64,000 nt of DNA from Lepidurus packardi (taxonomy: Eukaryota > Arthropoda > Branchiopoda > Notostraca > Triopsidae). The stretch covers positions 7,761,851 through 7,825,850 of the forward strand of contig JAKZAN010000006.1 of NCBI GenBank assembly GCA_023053545.1, in the 5' to 3' direction. A model generated the notes under the pieces. The model was not told where the DNA came from and made no database searches. It saw only the letters and a list, made by a program, of their open reading frames with translations. Below, in pieces: positions 43,676 through 55,900 of the stretch; within the stretch, counting starts at the first letter, position 1; the number at the start of each line of letters is the position of its first letter. The position numbers were made by a program, and so were the translations under genes.

Positions 43676-44708
43676 ATGGTTCCACCAGCAAACACAAGTG
43701 ATGTAAAAAACGAAGAAAACTATAAAAAGAAGTACCAAGCCTTGAAAAACAAGTTGAAATTCTTAATCTATGTAAGTATAATTTTAATTATGTATGTAAG
43801 TATAATCTATGTGAGTATTGTAATTGTACTTCTAAACCGCTCAATCTCAAGTCAAGACTAAATTAAAAAATCAATCCGTAGGAGAATGAAGCGTTTACGG
43901 AGGAAATTAACCGCACCGAACAATTAATTCTTCAAGTCCTAAGGGATAAAAACTATTTGCTGGATCAGCTACTGCAATATGAAGAACCGGAAACTGAAGC
44001 CTCATCTTTGGACGGGGAAGCCACCGACTCTTCTGACGGAGAAGCGAAACCCAAACCTGGAATGAACAAGATGAAAAGGTATTATTTTACCAGACAAAAA
44101 CTCTTTATATTTTGCTAAAATTTTGCCGCTTTTCCTTTCCCAGCAAGACTAGTAAACCTGGCACGGTGGGTGTCAAACGGTTGGGGGTTCAAAGCAATGC
44201 TAAACCGAAAAAGAAAGCTGCGAAATCCCCCAAATCTCAAGAAGCAGCATCCCAAGTTCTTGCCTCTTTATTAACATAAGCTATAGTCAAGGTATTCATG
44301 TTAATCCTTTTTAGGATACGACTGCGGCTCCCAGCAAACTGCTGGATGTTGCTGGGATGTCTAGCTCTTCCCAAAACCAGCATTTACAGGGCCATATGAC
44401 ACCCGAAGAAGTGGAAAAGCACCTGGAATCGCGAAAATTAATCCTCGACTTTGCCTTTGACCGAGCCCCGCCGACTGTCCCCGTTGAAATGTTTAGCAAC
44501 GAATTATCCAGTTTAGACAGGTACACTGACTAGTTTCCAAGTAACAGTTTATATTCTACATACACGGAATGATTCAACTCGAATAAATCTATATATGTTA
44601 ATAGTAACACCGTTCATTTGATATAGTGAGTTTATAGACAGCAATGAAATGGAGACTTCGCCAAGCAATATTGGAGACGACGGATTCGCCGTTGACATGG
44701 AGAACTAA
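43676..44708 (+). CDS. INO80E: INO80 chromatin-remodelling complex subunit E
   Basis: A metazoan-specific subunit of the nuclear INO80 remodeller. Five exons: 43676-43771, 43882-44078, 44144-44255, 44315-44520, 44627-44708; 693 nt, 230 residues (human about 244). The recognisable part is the N-terminal coiled coil, YKKKYQALKNKLKFLIY then ENEAFTEEINRTEQLILQVL and RDKNYLLDQLLQYEE, which tracks human INO80E closely. Acidic/Ser and Lys-rich linkers follow. The C terminus has the conserved PPTVPVEMFSNELSSLDS block and an acidic end (GDDGFAVDMEN). The donor after 44255 (CAA/GTTCTT) is weak; reading through it adds seven residues and stops at 44277-44279, a possible short isoform. A TAG 8 nt before the ATG may be a splice acceptor. 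Confidence 0.92.
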
Positions 44709-44837
44709 ATGTTCATTATCTTTGGTTGAATACATATTTGTGCGCGTCAAAAGCAATTCCCCGTGTTATTATACAGACCAGATTTCCCTGGAGTAGTTGT
44801 TTACAAAAAAAGACCTAGTGCGTTACCTTTTCCTTTA

Positions 44838-47800
44838 TCAAGCATCAGAATTTATGCTTGTACAAGATATATCCTGGCAGAGCTTTGAATCGCTCAAATC
44901 ATCCGCCAACGCTTCCAGCACATCCAATAGCAAATCACGGCTCAGTGTCCTCAACCGAGGCAAACGAGCAACCTACAAAGCAAAACGTTAGCAACTTATA
45001 TTTGAAAATTAAGGTAAAACCTTCGGAAAATGATGCACAATCAAATTCAACGCATATTTTTTCATGTCGAGAGCCTGGATACAATCGGCAGCTTCCAAGA
45101 TTTGAATTACGTTATCCACCGTAACGTTCATCTCCAGATTATGCTTACAAAACGCCTAAAAAGAAACAATTTTGCACAATATTTAATAAACTAAGTCAAT
45201 TTACCTGCATCCTATTGTTCGAGAATCCGTAAAAGAATGGCGCACTGAACAGGTACAATGAATCTTCAGGTGGCATATTGACGTCACCGTAATAAATGTA
45301 ACGCATAAGCGAGTCAAACGACTGACGACTTGGCACCATTTCACCAATGGAAATCTACAATTTAATTTTTAATAATAAAGAAAATAATCAGAGAAGCGTG
45401 TTTTACCTGAACAGTGTGATCTTCGGGCATAAACGAACGAAACATTGCTTCAAAATAAGAACAACGACCTGCCAACACAGCCGTATGAGATGGGATTCGA
45501 TTTCCGTCCAAAACAAGCGTCACATCACAAAACTCCTTGCCCACACTGCGTAAAAAAGCTTCCATATCTTGTTCCAAACTTGTTCCTAAAAGTAGACCAG
45601 ATTTTAATGCTAAATTAGCGTTTTTTCTGATAATTTACCCGTGTTGTCAAATTGGGGCTCGACCAGAGTGCGAACATGAGGCATTTGCCTGCGACGAATG
45701 ATTTCCACCATCAAGGGTTGATCTAGTGTCTCAAATTCCTTACTCATAACTATTTGGTTATAGTTCGAGTCTTTCACAATGTACCGCAGACAAAATTCCT
45801 TGATAAAATACAGCCTCAATTGGGAGGCGTTGCGTAACGCAATCAAGACATTGCGATGCACGATAAACGCTTCTAAATATTGCACACACAACTGCTCCAG
45901 TCGTCGCATATGAAACTGGAAAAACAAGTTTATTACCAAAACTTTAAAAAGGTCAAGAAATGTATGCACCTGAACAGCCAAACGGTAAACGTCCATCATT
46001 AGAAGTATAATTTGATTGCACGTCGGGTCTTTGCCTGTTACAAAACATAAAATAAACATTTAAAAATCAAACTTGAAGAAATTTTGTCTACTTTTCTTTG
46101 TGGGATCAATCCTATCAGTATAAATGTAGTTCAAGACCATTTCAAAAGCTTCCGGAACAGCGTCCTTCAACTTGACTTCCAGTATCGGCATGTCTTTAAA
46201 CGGTACTTGTGTGGTACCAAAGACCTAAGGATAAAAAGGGTATAAAGGATTCTAATAACTGTGGAATCCATACATCTTCCAAATGTTTATCTCTAGTTTC
46301 TTTTGTTTGACGAATCCTGGACCGGAGCCACTGGGACCTTGCTGCCACCACGGCAATATGTGCTGGTACTTTGACCTCATCTGGACCTACAATAAACTCT
46401 ACGTCGCAAAATTGTCGGTTTTCCAGGAGTTTGCCAAAATCTTCATGTAGCGTGCATTTTGGATAGCTGGAAAACTAGAGAGGTAACATGTATATGATTA
46501 ACAAGAAAAAGAGGGGTACAAAAAAAAACGTTACTTGGTAGCGAAACATTTCCCCGCTTCGTACGTTGTTATCCACTGTACCCCCGAAAACGTACATGGC
46601 ATCTCGAATAACTGCTGCAGCATGAAACAAGCGTCCAGACGGGATATGCGAATCAGTGGCAGGAGACACTACTGACCATGTCTGTGTGTCCAAGTCGAAG
46701 CTATCAGGCGATATATAAAGATGTCAAATGAATAACAGGATCCCCTCCCCCATGACTAATTAAGACGGTAACAAAACTTACCAGTGAAGATCGCTGGGTA
46801 AGGTGTTGTCGGCAGCTCCGCCGAAAACATACAAATGTCTGTCATAAGCAATCATTGTATGTCCATAACGTCTAGTGGGTGGCGGCGGAGCACAGCGCAA
46901 GATATGCTCCGAGGATATGCGAGTCCAACTGCAAACAACAGTCTGCATGTGAATTAATAGTACGACGGACGTAACTTACATCCTCTCCTTAAAGTGGAAC
47001 TGAAAGAGGCTATTCGTGATTTTGGCTCCACTTTGACCACTAAAGACAAACATGGAATCCCTAGCCACAGCAACCGGAAAATTGCAGCAAGTCGGGGGAC
47101 AATCACCTGCTTGCGTAACTTCTTCCCAAGTCTTTGGCTCTCCCTAAACAAAAAGCATTATATTCAGTTTTTTAACAAAGAAAAATTACAGGCAGTAGGG
47201 ATATTGTCCACATGTCATTCAATCTGGCATTGCCATCATAGCCTGCAAAGATCCACAATTTTCCATCGTGTACGGCAGCTCCATGTGCAGAACGTGGTAC
47301 AGGCGTCCTAGCCACGAAAACACGGTTAAAAATTCATACAAAGAAATGAAGTTAATTTACTTTCCGACAAATTTCCATTCGATCCATTGCCCAGCCGTGA
47401 ATCGGTACTCGAACAAGTCATTGCGGTTTTTCAGGTTAGAATTGGAGTGAATATCGCCCGTATATCCACCAAAGACAAACATGGAGTTCTCATGGATCTG
47501 TAGTTAAATAAAGCTAGATAAATTAAGCTAAATAAAGTTAAATAATTAAGTTAAATAAAGCTAGATAAAAAGCTAGATTGTGCCCAATTTCGAACAGGCA
47601 AAGTTAAAATAATAATTCCATACGACTGCAGAATGATGATAGCGAGGAGCAGGTGGGCTTCCCATAGAGAAGGCTCTGCCCCAGGACTTTTCTTTGACAT
47701 CAAATCTTAACAGGTCATTCAGCATGTTCTTTCCATTGTCTCCTCCAAAAACGTAAATCGCATCTTTATACGCTACCACGGTATGCTTGCTCCTCCTAAA

Positions 47801-48000
47801 GTAAACACCAAGTGTTCCAAGTGACGTCACAAAGAAAATTGGACCATTCTTGTGTACCTGGCTCCTACAAACTCGTCGCATTCTGGCATTCGCATCCACT
47901 TATGGACCGTTTCTGAAGGTCCAAAATCCAACGTCAAAAACTCGGCAGATTCAGGCCAATTATGATCAAACTCCATGTTAATGGGCTGAGCTACAGCCAT
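44838..48000 (-). CDS. LZTR1: LZTR1, Kelch-BTB-BACK adaptor of a CUL3 ubiquitin ligase
   Basis: A substrate receptor that directs RAS-family GTPases (RIT1, MRAS, RAS) to CUL3. Fifteen exons (high to low): 48000-47858, 47795-47624, 47497-47361, 47307-47190, 47143-46980, 46928-46782, 46700-46535, 46474-46274, 46224-46092, 46034-45970, 45915-45639, 45585-45407, 45354-45205, 45155-45021, 44972-44838; 2322 nt, 773 residues (human 840), all in phase. Kelch repeats fill residues about 35-350 ([80 protein letters not shown]). The first BTB/BACK is about 356-575 ([27 protein letters not shown]) and the second about 580-773 ([48 protein letters not shown]). The second donor from the end (AAG/GTTTTA) is weak. 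It is convergent with INO80E, 129 bp apart. Confidence 0.96.
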
Positions 48001-49936
48001 GGTTAATATATCTATATAGTCAGCAAACTGCCTAAGCCGAACGCGATCTTCCTTCTCCAGCTTTAGACTTTTTCAAGGCTCAGGTGTCCTCTGCTTAAAC
48101 ATCCATTTCCTTATATAACAACTAATCACAGAATGCCAGAAAGCATGGCAAATGAACCTTCATTAACTCTAAACTGTAAATATAAATAAAAAGAAACAAA
48201 GACTTTGAAGCTTCGCGGATTTGTCGCTAGATGTTCTCTGCATACACTTCTTTATTCCATAAATTAAATGCGCTAAAAATTAAAATGACCCCTATTCATC
48301 TCACAATTTTACGCTGACCAATTTCGAGTACTATACTTTCACCTAATTTATTAACTGCACTCGTTAACTGAAATGCAGCATCTTAAGACTTCCAAAAATT
48401 GTTCGTTTTAGCTTACACAGAAATTTCCGACGTTTTAAAAATCAGCAACAATGAAAATATTATTTCTTACGGAAAGCGAAAGTTCTGATAGGAAGACTTG
48501 GTACATATGCAAAAACTTTTAGTATAGGCAGCATTGTACGACATTATCACATATGAAAACGACGAACACTTTTCTGTGTTCGTTATCTCTTTAGCACGTG
48601 CAAATAGCTTAATGAGCACCAATGGTTCCAAACTTTTACCGCGTCTTCTTCCTCGCTTTCGCTGCTCTAATCAGTATAATCTTAATAGAAAGGCAGTTCG
48701 TAAAACTTTACGACAACAAAAGGTAGACACCGTCAAATAGCAAGCCGGGTAGTTCACACGAACGAAAGCAGGATGAATGTTAAGGTTCAATTGATAACTG
48801 TCACCTTTAGAAAACTAAACCCTATTTAGAAGCTTCCATGTAGACTGCCTTCATTTCCCAATTCCCCCTTCCGTTTCTCCCCAGCCTCCAACTTCCGACA
48901 TGGGGGTTTAATACAGGTGCAAGGTCTAAGATTCACCGTAAGGACATGAGGAGAGCATGGCAATTCAAGGTGGATTTGGGCGGGACCAAGGAAAAAGCGA
49001 AGTAGGCACTTGGGATGTGCTCGACTGCGTTGGCCATTGCTGTGTATATGTGTATATACCATTGCTTGGCCCTTGGATGCTTGGGTGCTTTCAACTCTCC
49101 TCCAACATACCTTGGAGCGATATCTACTAAAAAAGAGAACAGGATCCAGGTGTGCCAGCTCTGGCTTGCAACAGTGTCTGAGGCGCCCTTCCTTTGGCGT
49201 TTAGTCGAGTTCCCATCGTGGTCTGTAAAGGGTCTGTTTTCCGTGCAAACGTCGTTCGACGTACTACCGTGTTGATTTCCGTTGCCTGGAAACATCCAAT
49301 ACACAATCCAACAGACGCCGGACAGTGTGGCATTTGCATGACAAGATTTCGCCAGTGCAAAGTAACATTCTCCCCCTTCTTGCGAAATAAAAGATAAGCC
49401 GTGCCGCTTGAAACAAAGTGAATCTCAAAGACAAACGAATCTTCTTGCTCTCCCCCAACTTCTGCGACGTTTTTTTACTGTTTCTCGGATTTACTTTGAT
49501 TTCAAGAAGCGCCCAGAAAGTAACGAAAGAACGCTCTTGAAACTCAATGACTGCAATGTTATATATTCAAGAAATTTCATCCCGCAAATTTGGATTAAGC
49601 AAAACGGTGTCTTAATAATCTAAAGACTAGAATTTGGAGCAGAGTCGTGACTGAAAAGCCGGAATCATTGATACTGCCCGCATCTCACCTTTCACACTCT
49701 GGCCCTCATGCGTACGCCCGTTTTGGCCAGCATTTGGGCATCATGTTCTTTGCTGTTGCTTGTTTTTTAGTTCAAGGATAATCGCACAGCATTAAGTGAG
49801 TCATAAGAGACTCCAAACTGCTCTATTGTTGTTGGTTTTTAACTGCAGTTTTGCATCAAGTGGATGTTAGATGTGTGTAAATTAGCACGTTCTGTTGTGT
49901 TTTTCCACTGATTGTGCGGTATAAACATAAAGGGGA
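48001..49936. other. 1.9-kb divergent intergenic region, LZTR1 / BICDR
   Basis: No gene supported. It is by far the largest divergent gap in the window. 5' UTR exons of either gene may lie here; I see no repeat family. Confidence 0.5.
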
Positions 49937-52900
49937 ATGCGAGTGTCTCGCTATGATCCCCACGTTAACGACAGCCAAGAACGCCAGCACAACAGCACCA
50001 TGCATGACCATTCCAGCAAGTATCATCTGGAAGATTACATCTACGAAATGGAAACGCGAGGCTTGGGTCTAGAGACTTCTTCCTCGTCTATTGTGGCAAT
50101 GGATTCCAGCAGCGAAGGTGCAGTTTCCACGAATCCACAAGATTTGTACTCGGAACTAGTTCAGAAGGAAAAAGACCTCATCTTGGCAGCGGAATTAGGC
50201 AAAGCCCTATTGGAAAAAAACGAAGAACTCAGTCTCCAAAACGAGAAAATAGCCGAGGATTACTCTCGCCAATTAGAGGTATGTAGACAGTTACCGTATG
50301 CATAAACAAAACTAAAAGTGTGAATCATCGGTCTGATTATGTGGGGCAACCCTCCATATTAGCACAGCTGTCCCAGGGAAAAACGAGGCTACCCATACGA
50401 CAGAAATTCAGTGTCGTTGCACGATAGGCAGAAGCGAAAACCTTTCCGTGACGTCATGAGTCAAAATTCGTTCGCTTGGTCCAAACAAATTCGATTAACT
50501 TATAAAGGCCTTGCCTTGAGACTCACGGACGTTTTGCTTGATCGTGCGGCCGTTCGCTTTAAAATGAATTTATCCTTCTTGGCTAGCCAAGAAGGATAAC
50601 GTTATATATGTCTACAAGACTAGAAGGAAGCGAAAATAAGTTTTTTTAATAATAATAATAATAAAATATACGTACCGGAATCCATTATGTTAGCCATCGC
50701 GCTTTCCGAAGAATGAGTAACATGCAATCCCGCCCAATACACGATACACCAGTCACGCCTGTAACTTTCGCAGATTGCCAAATAGGGAAACCTGACTTTT
50801 TTCGATTCTTTTGAATCCTGGCAAAACCAACGACAGTTGCTAGCGCTAAAGAGGGCTGGACCGTGAAATTTCTGTAATTTTGTGTGCTAAAAAAGGCAAA
50901 TGTGATGTAAGAATCTTGTTCGATGATCAGGCAGAATCGAAGGTTGCAATAATTAGAGCATGTTAATCGAATCCCGAATTTATAACTGCACATCGATGGG
51001 AATCCATTTGAAGATATGCAGTTCCGCCAAACTGCCTAACTGGAGAAAAAGGAAAGTCTCAGATTTTTATTAGGTAATCACATAGATATGTACCACAGAC
51101 GGTCCCAAATTCTATTATAGTTGAGACAACAAAGAAGTAATAAAAAAGGTTAAAAAAATGAGTCAGAGCGAACTTTCCCTTTTTTCACAGGGAATGTTCA
51201 AAGCGCTCTCGATGAATCTAAAAAAGCTGGTTACTTCGTCACGATTATTATTTTCCCATTGACAGTCACGTTCGATCTTCTAAAAAGGATCCTCAAAATT
51301 ACCTCACAACAATTATTCACCTTCTTTTCCTTTACCAGCAAGTGGCCTTCGTCTCAGTCCACTCAGTCTGGTCCATGGGTACATCCTTGGATACCAGTGT
51401 TTTGCGCGTGCTTCCGTTTAGCGACCAAACCCAACAACAGTTCTGGTGTGAGCCGCATAATTGATTCAATTAAATATAAGCCTCGTACTGCAAACATCGA
51501 GTTTGTCAATCTTCGCCGCGATTATCAAAATATAGCAAGGTCTTGGTAACTGAAGCATCGTTCTTATATTCCCAGAGTGTGGGCAATCCAAGGTCCGAAC
51601 ACCACAACTTCAATTACCTTTTTTCCTCATGACGGACTTACGCGTCCCTTTGCCGAAACATCACACTTGACATCCTTTTGTTGAGCTATTACGTTTGTAG
51701 GCTTTACCACGAGGAAAACAGAAACCGTTGCTGGATATTGTTGAGTTGCATATACTATAAAAGGTCACCGGATGTCTAGCTTGGCTAACAAAGCCTAAAC
51801 CAAAAAAAAACATACTAAAAATATGACGCTATTATGCGTCTTGAGTAATTTTCTATTAATAAGAAAGATGCAGAACCAATCCGAGTGAGTAATAAACTTA
51901 AAAAACGCCTTCAAACACTATACAGGTCATACAAGTGAAAGTTACTCAAGTTTTTCGATTGACAATTTGCAACACTTTCAAGTTTCAAAAAACAAAGCAC
52001 CACCCTATTTGCCAAATTTAGTGACATTATGCGCAGTTGTCGCAATTCATCAAGGTGAACTGGGGCTTTGGACCGGAAAGGGAAAACCAACAAGGAACAT
52101 TACATGTATTTCCTTATTTTTGCTTAAAAAAATAATTTATTTCGTGTTTGTACGCGTCATTTCACTTACGAATGTTCTATGGTTAAACGAAGATAACAGC
52201 TAAATGCCAACAAATATTTTTTTTTTTAAAAAGAAGACCTTTCCGCTACAGGTTTCACGTTTTTGTTTTCATAATTTCCCTGTCTCTATCTTAGACGCAT
52301 GCTCCTGATCTCTACGACTTTAGATAATTTGACGTTAGCTTCCTTCACGTAGCAGTGGCCTAAATTACTTGGGATTATTCCTGGGGCCATAGCTTTTTTT
52401 ATTAGCATTGTAAATCGAGAAAACATGGGCTCAACTGTACCTCCAAGGCTTTCTTGAGACGCATCCGAGTGGATCACATATACAAAAGAACGCGGCAAAA
52501 TAGAAAAAAAAGAGTAAAAAAAAAGTCTTGTTTCCTTCTCCCTTTTTTTAACCCAAAGGGGGGGGGGGGCTAGATTTAACCTCACACCTTTGTTATTCTA
52601 TATCACAGCCCAGCACTGACCCCGTCCTTAAAAAGTCTCCCTATGATCCTCCATCTTGGCCTACTTCCGTCCAATTCAACCCCACTGTCCTGTAAGCAAA
52701 GACAATTTAGAGCTTCCGTTACGGAAGATTATTACAAGTTTTTAGGCTTGACAGTAGCAAAGTAACTCCCTAGTAAATAGGCCCCTCGATTGCCTCTGCA
52801 CGCTCCTTTAACGTGCAGTTCCACCAGATCAAAAGGTCCCGTGATGAGCATACGCTAATTCGAAAGCCAAAATAACCACACGTAACTTTTTCCCGGAACT

Positions 52901-55900
52901 GAAAACAACACCAGTCAGAAACGACACCAGCTTCCTATTGAGTACTTTTTTTACCGAAAAATATAAGAAAAAATGCTGAAAAAAAATCTAAAAACGAAAT
53001 CAGCTTACTATTGAGCAAGCTGTTGAGCATTTTCGACGAGCAAGCTGTTGAAGATTTTTGACTGAAAAATATAAGAAAAATGGGCGGAAAACCCCAAGTC
53101 AAGTGTATTCCGTCCACCGCTTAATTTTCACAGGATGAGCTATGTGACGTTCGATGTCCAAAAACACGACGAAAAACATTAACCGGATCTTCCAACTAAG
53201 AAGGGAAGATCCGCCTACGCACTTTTACGTCTATTGTAGGCGCGGATGCACGAAGTACACCAACCTTGGGTGTTGTCTTCTGGTGCCGATTTACCAGAGA
53301 TGATGGTATGCATAATTAAAGAAAAAAGAACATCATCAGACTTGAGTCATGCTTAGCAGTTCCTTTCACTACATCTATTGCAGCCGCCCCGTATTCTGTT
53401 AATTCGTTACCGCGAAAGCTCTCCATATGGTCACACGGTAAAGAGTATTTCGCTGTAAAAATCTGGAAATAGAAGGTACCGCTTTCTCAAACCGGGGGCT
53501 GTAAAGCAAAAGCAACTGCATCGAACGTTGAGGTTTGCTTCGAAGGAATTAAAGCACCTCATTAGTCACTTCTTGTGGTGAGCACACGCCACGACTCGTC
53601 TTAAACTTGAAAAACGCTCCAACTCAATTTCATAGCCACGAAAAGTACCAAAAAAGGGGTCAAAACTGATTAAAATTGTCACTTCGAGGAGATAAGTGAA
53701 CGTGTCTGCCTTCCTGAGTCATCCTAATAGCCATGATAAACTTTCAGATCATTTTTGTGCCAAATCATGGCAAAAGAAGTGATAAAAGAACAAACCTGGC
53801 TCTAGTAGGACAAATTGAACTTAACGACAGGACTGACGTCACTAAATCTTGCTATAATAACCTTGACCAGAATCTGTGTTTTTTGTTTCCTTCTGTGAGA
53901 AGTCAATGGAATCCGAATCCGGTGCTAGGAGACGCAACGAACGCTCACAACAAAAACGTTCTTGGGAGTTAGCTTTTCGAGTGTCTTTTGTCTGCTCATT
54001 TTTAACCCTCTACGTCACGACCTGGACGTTTCCGACAGCTTAGCTGTTGTATATCTAGGATGTATAACCTACAGTAGTTGATCACTGCCTAGGTTGTCGT
54101 CTTTGAAATCTACTGCTTATTTGTATTTCCTTGCTGTAATTTTACATTGATCAGATCAGTAAAAAGTATCATTAAAAAGCTACAAATCGCAAAAAGTCAC
54201 CCACATTCGTTCGATTATAATTGGCAGGATGTTTTGCAGATTGCACTGAGAAAGTAACGAGTCAGCTTAAAATGGCATGCAAGAGTGAGAGATGATCCGA
54301 TGACCCGCTTTTATTCCAGTATTATGGGAAATGATTACGCCTTGTTAAAATCAAAGAAAATGATAAACATCATCAGTTATGGAAAGGTACACAATTCAAT
54401 GCAATTTACATACATTAAAAGAAATTAGCTATCATGTAGCGCGCTAGTAGTTTTGACCCAAACTAACAATGACAGGGATGGGAAGTTTTGGAAAGCGTGT
54501 GGTTTATACGCAACCACGATGATCCGTTGATCCAGCAAGTTTGGGTACAGGTTAGACCGGAAGTTTACATCATTATCAACGTTGCTCCTGTACGGGAATT
54601 GTACGCGCCTAATCTTTTCCAACTAATTAGCTCCTCTATGGTGCGCTTATACAAGTCAAGCAGATTTTCTCCGTAAGACACGCAACGACTGAAAAGCGGT
54701 AATATGCTGTAAAAGACACCCAAGTGAGCAATTTGGATTCTAATAACTGGGCACGTGTGGAGTGAAGGTAGGAAAAGAAAATGTTTTACTAGAGCCCATG
54801 ACGTGGCCCGTTCTTAGTCACTTCTCATGTGAGACTTAGACAACTAACTGCTTTCTATCAAATAAAATGCATACGATCATGGTGAGGGTTATGGAGGAAG
54901 ACGATCAAGTAAGATGGCAAGCGCACGTCAGCGTCCAACGGCAAAAAAAACAACGGGACTTCTCACAAGTCCGTCCGATTGTTACCCCAGTTCAAGTTTC
55001 TGGACCAGTGCGGACCCCACTTCACATCGTGAAACATGAAGACACGATTATAAGAGCTAAGCTTCCAAACTTCGGAAGTACTTGATGCCAATGCCACCAA
55101 AATTCAAGGTTTCGAGCCTTCTTTTCAATGTCAAAGAATATCCCGATGGCACTTTCGAAGCTTTGTTGATCCAAAAGGTCAACAGTTTTCCTTTCGGGTG
55201 TTTCGTGAATTACTTGCGTTTCCATTTAACGAGACTCTTAGCTCTAAATCCTGTACACTCCAAAGGGTTTGTGTTGGATACAACTTTCCGGAAAGGAAAA
55301 CGAAATTATAGAGACGACGTAGAAGATAGTCGTCACTAAAGCCATACAACATAGAAGTGTTGGTTTCGATGAGCATTTGCAAGTATAGGATTAACACTTG
55401 ATGGTGAAGCCTTTGCAAGGATCTTCTAGGTCTGTCAGAAGTTTTCACAGGTGTGTCTCTCATGGGTTGGGCCTCGTACCTTTTTACAAGTGACCAACGA
55501 CTTCCGCTATAAGATCCAACTCAAGCGGAACTAAAAGCGTGACTCTACCTGCCTCCCCCGCGAGATATGCCCAGATTCCACACATATATCCAGAAAAGAC
55601 TACCACAAGAGCCTTCAAGTACTGTGATTCATAAACAGGCCGTTGATTGCTTTAGCTTAGGGCTACATGTATATAATACTCCGCTTCGAGACGGTTAGAG
55701 ACATCAAATATACCCAAGTCTCAACAAAGAAGACCGAGATAACGTAAAATTCGCAACAGGGAGCGAGGAAATAGAGCGACTCCTGACCAACGATGCATTT
55801 TTTATTTGGCTTAGATAGTGTACACTAGGAACAAGTCATGTGGTCTGATATCTAACCCGGGTGACGTCACACAAAACACTTGCTTCTTTATGTCTTTTTC

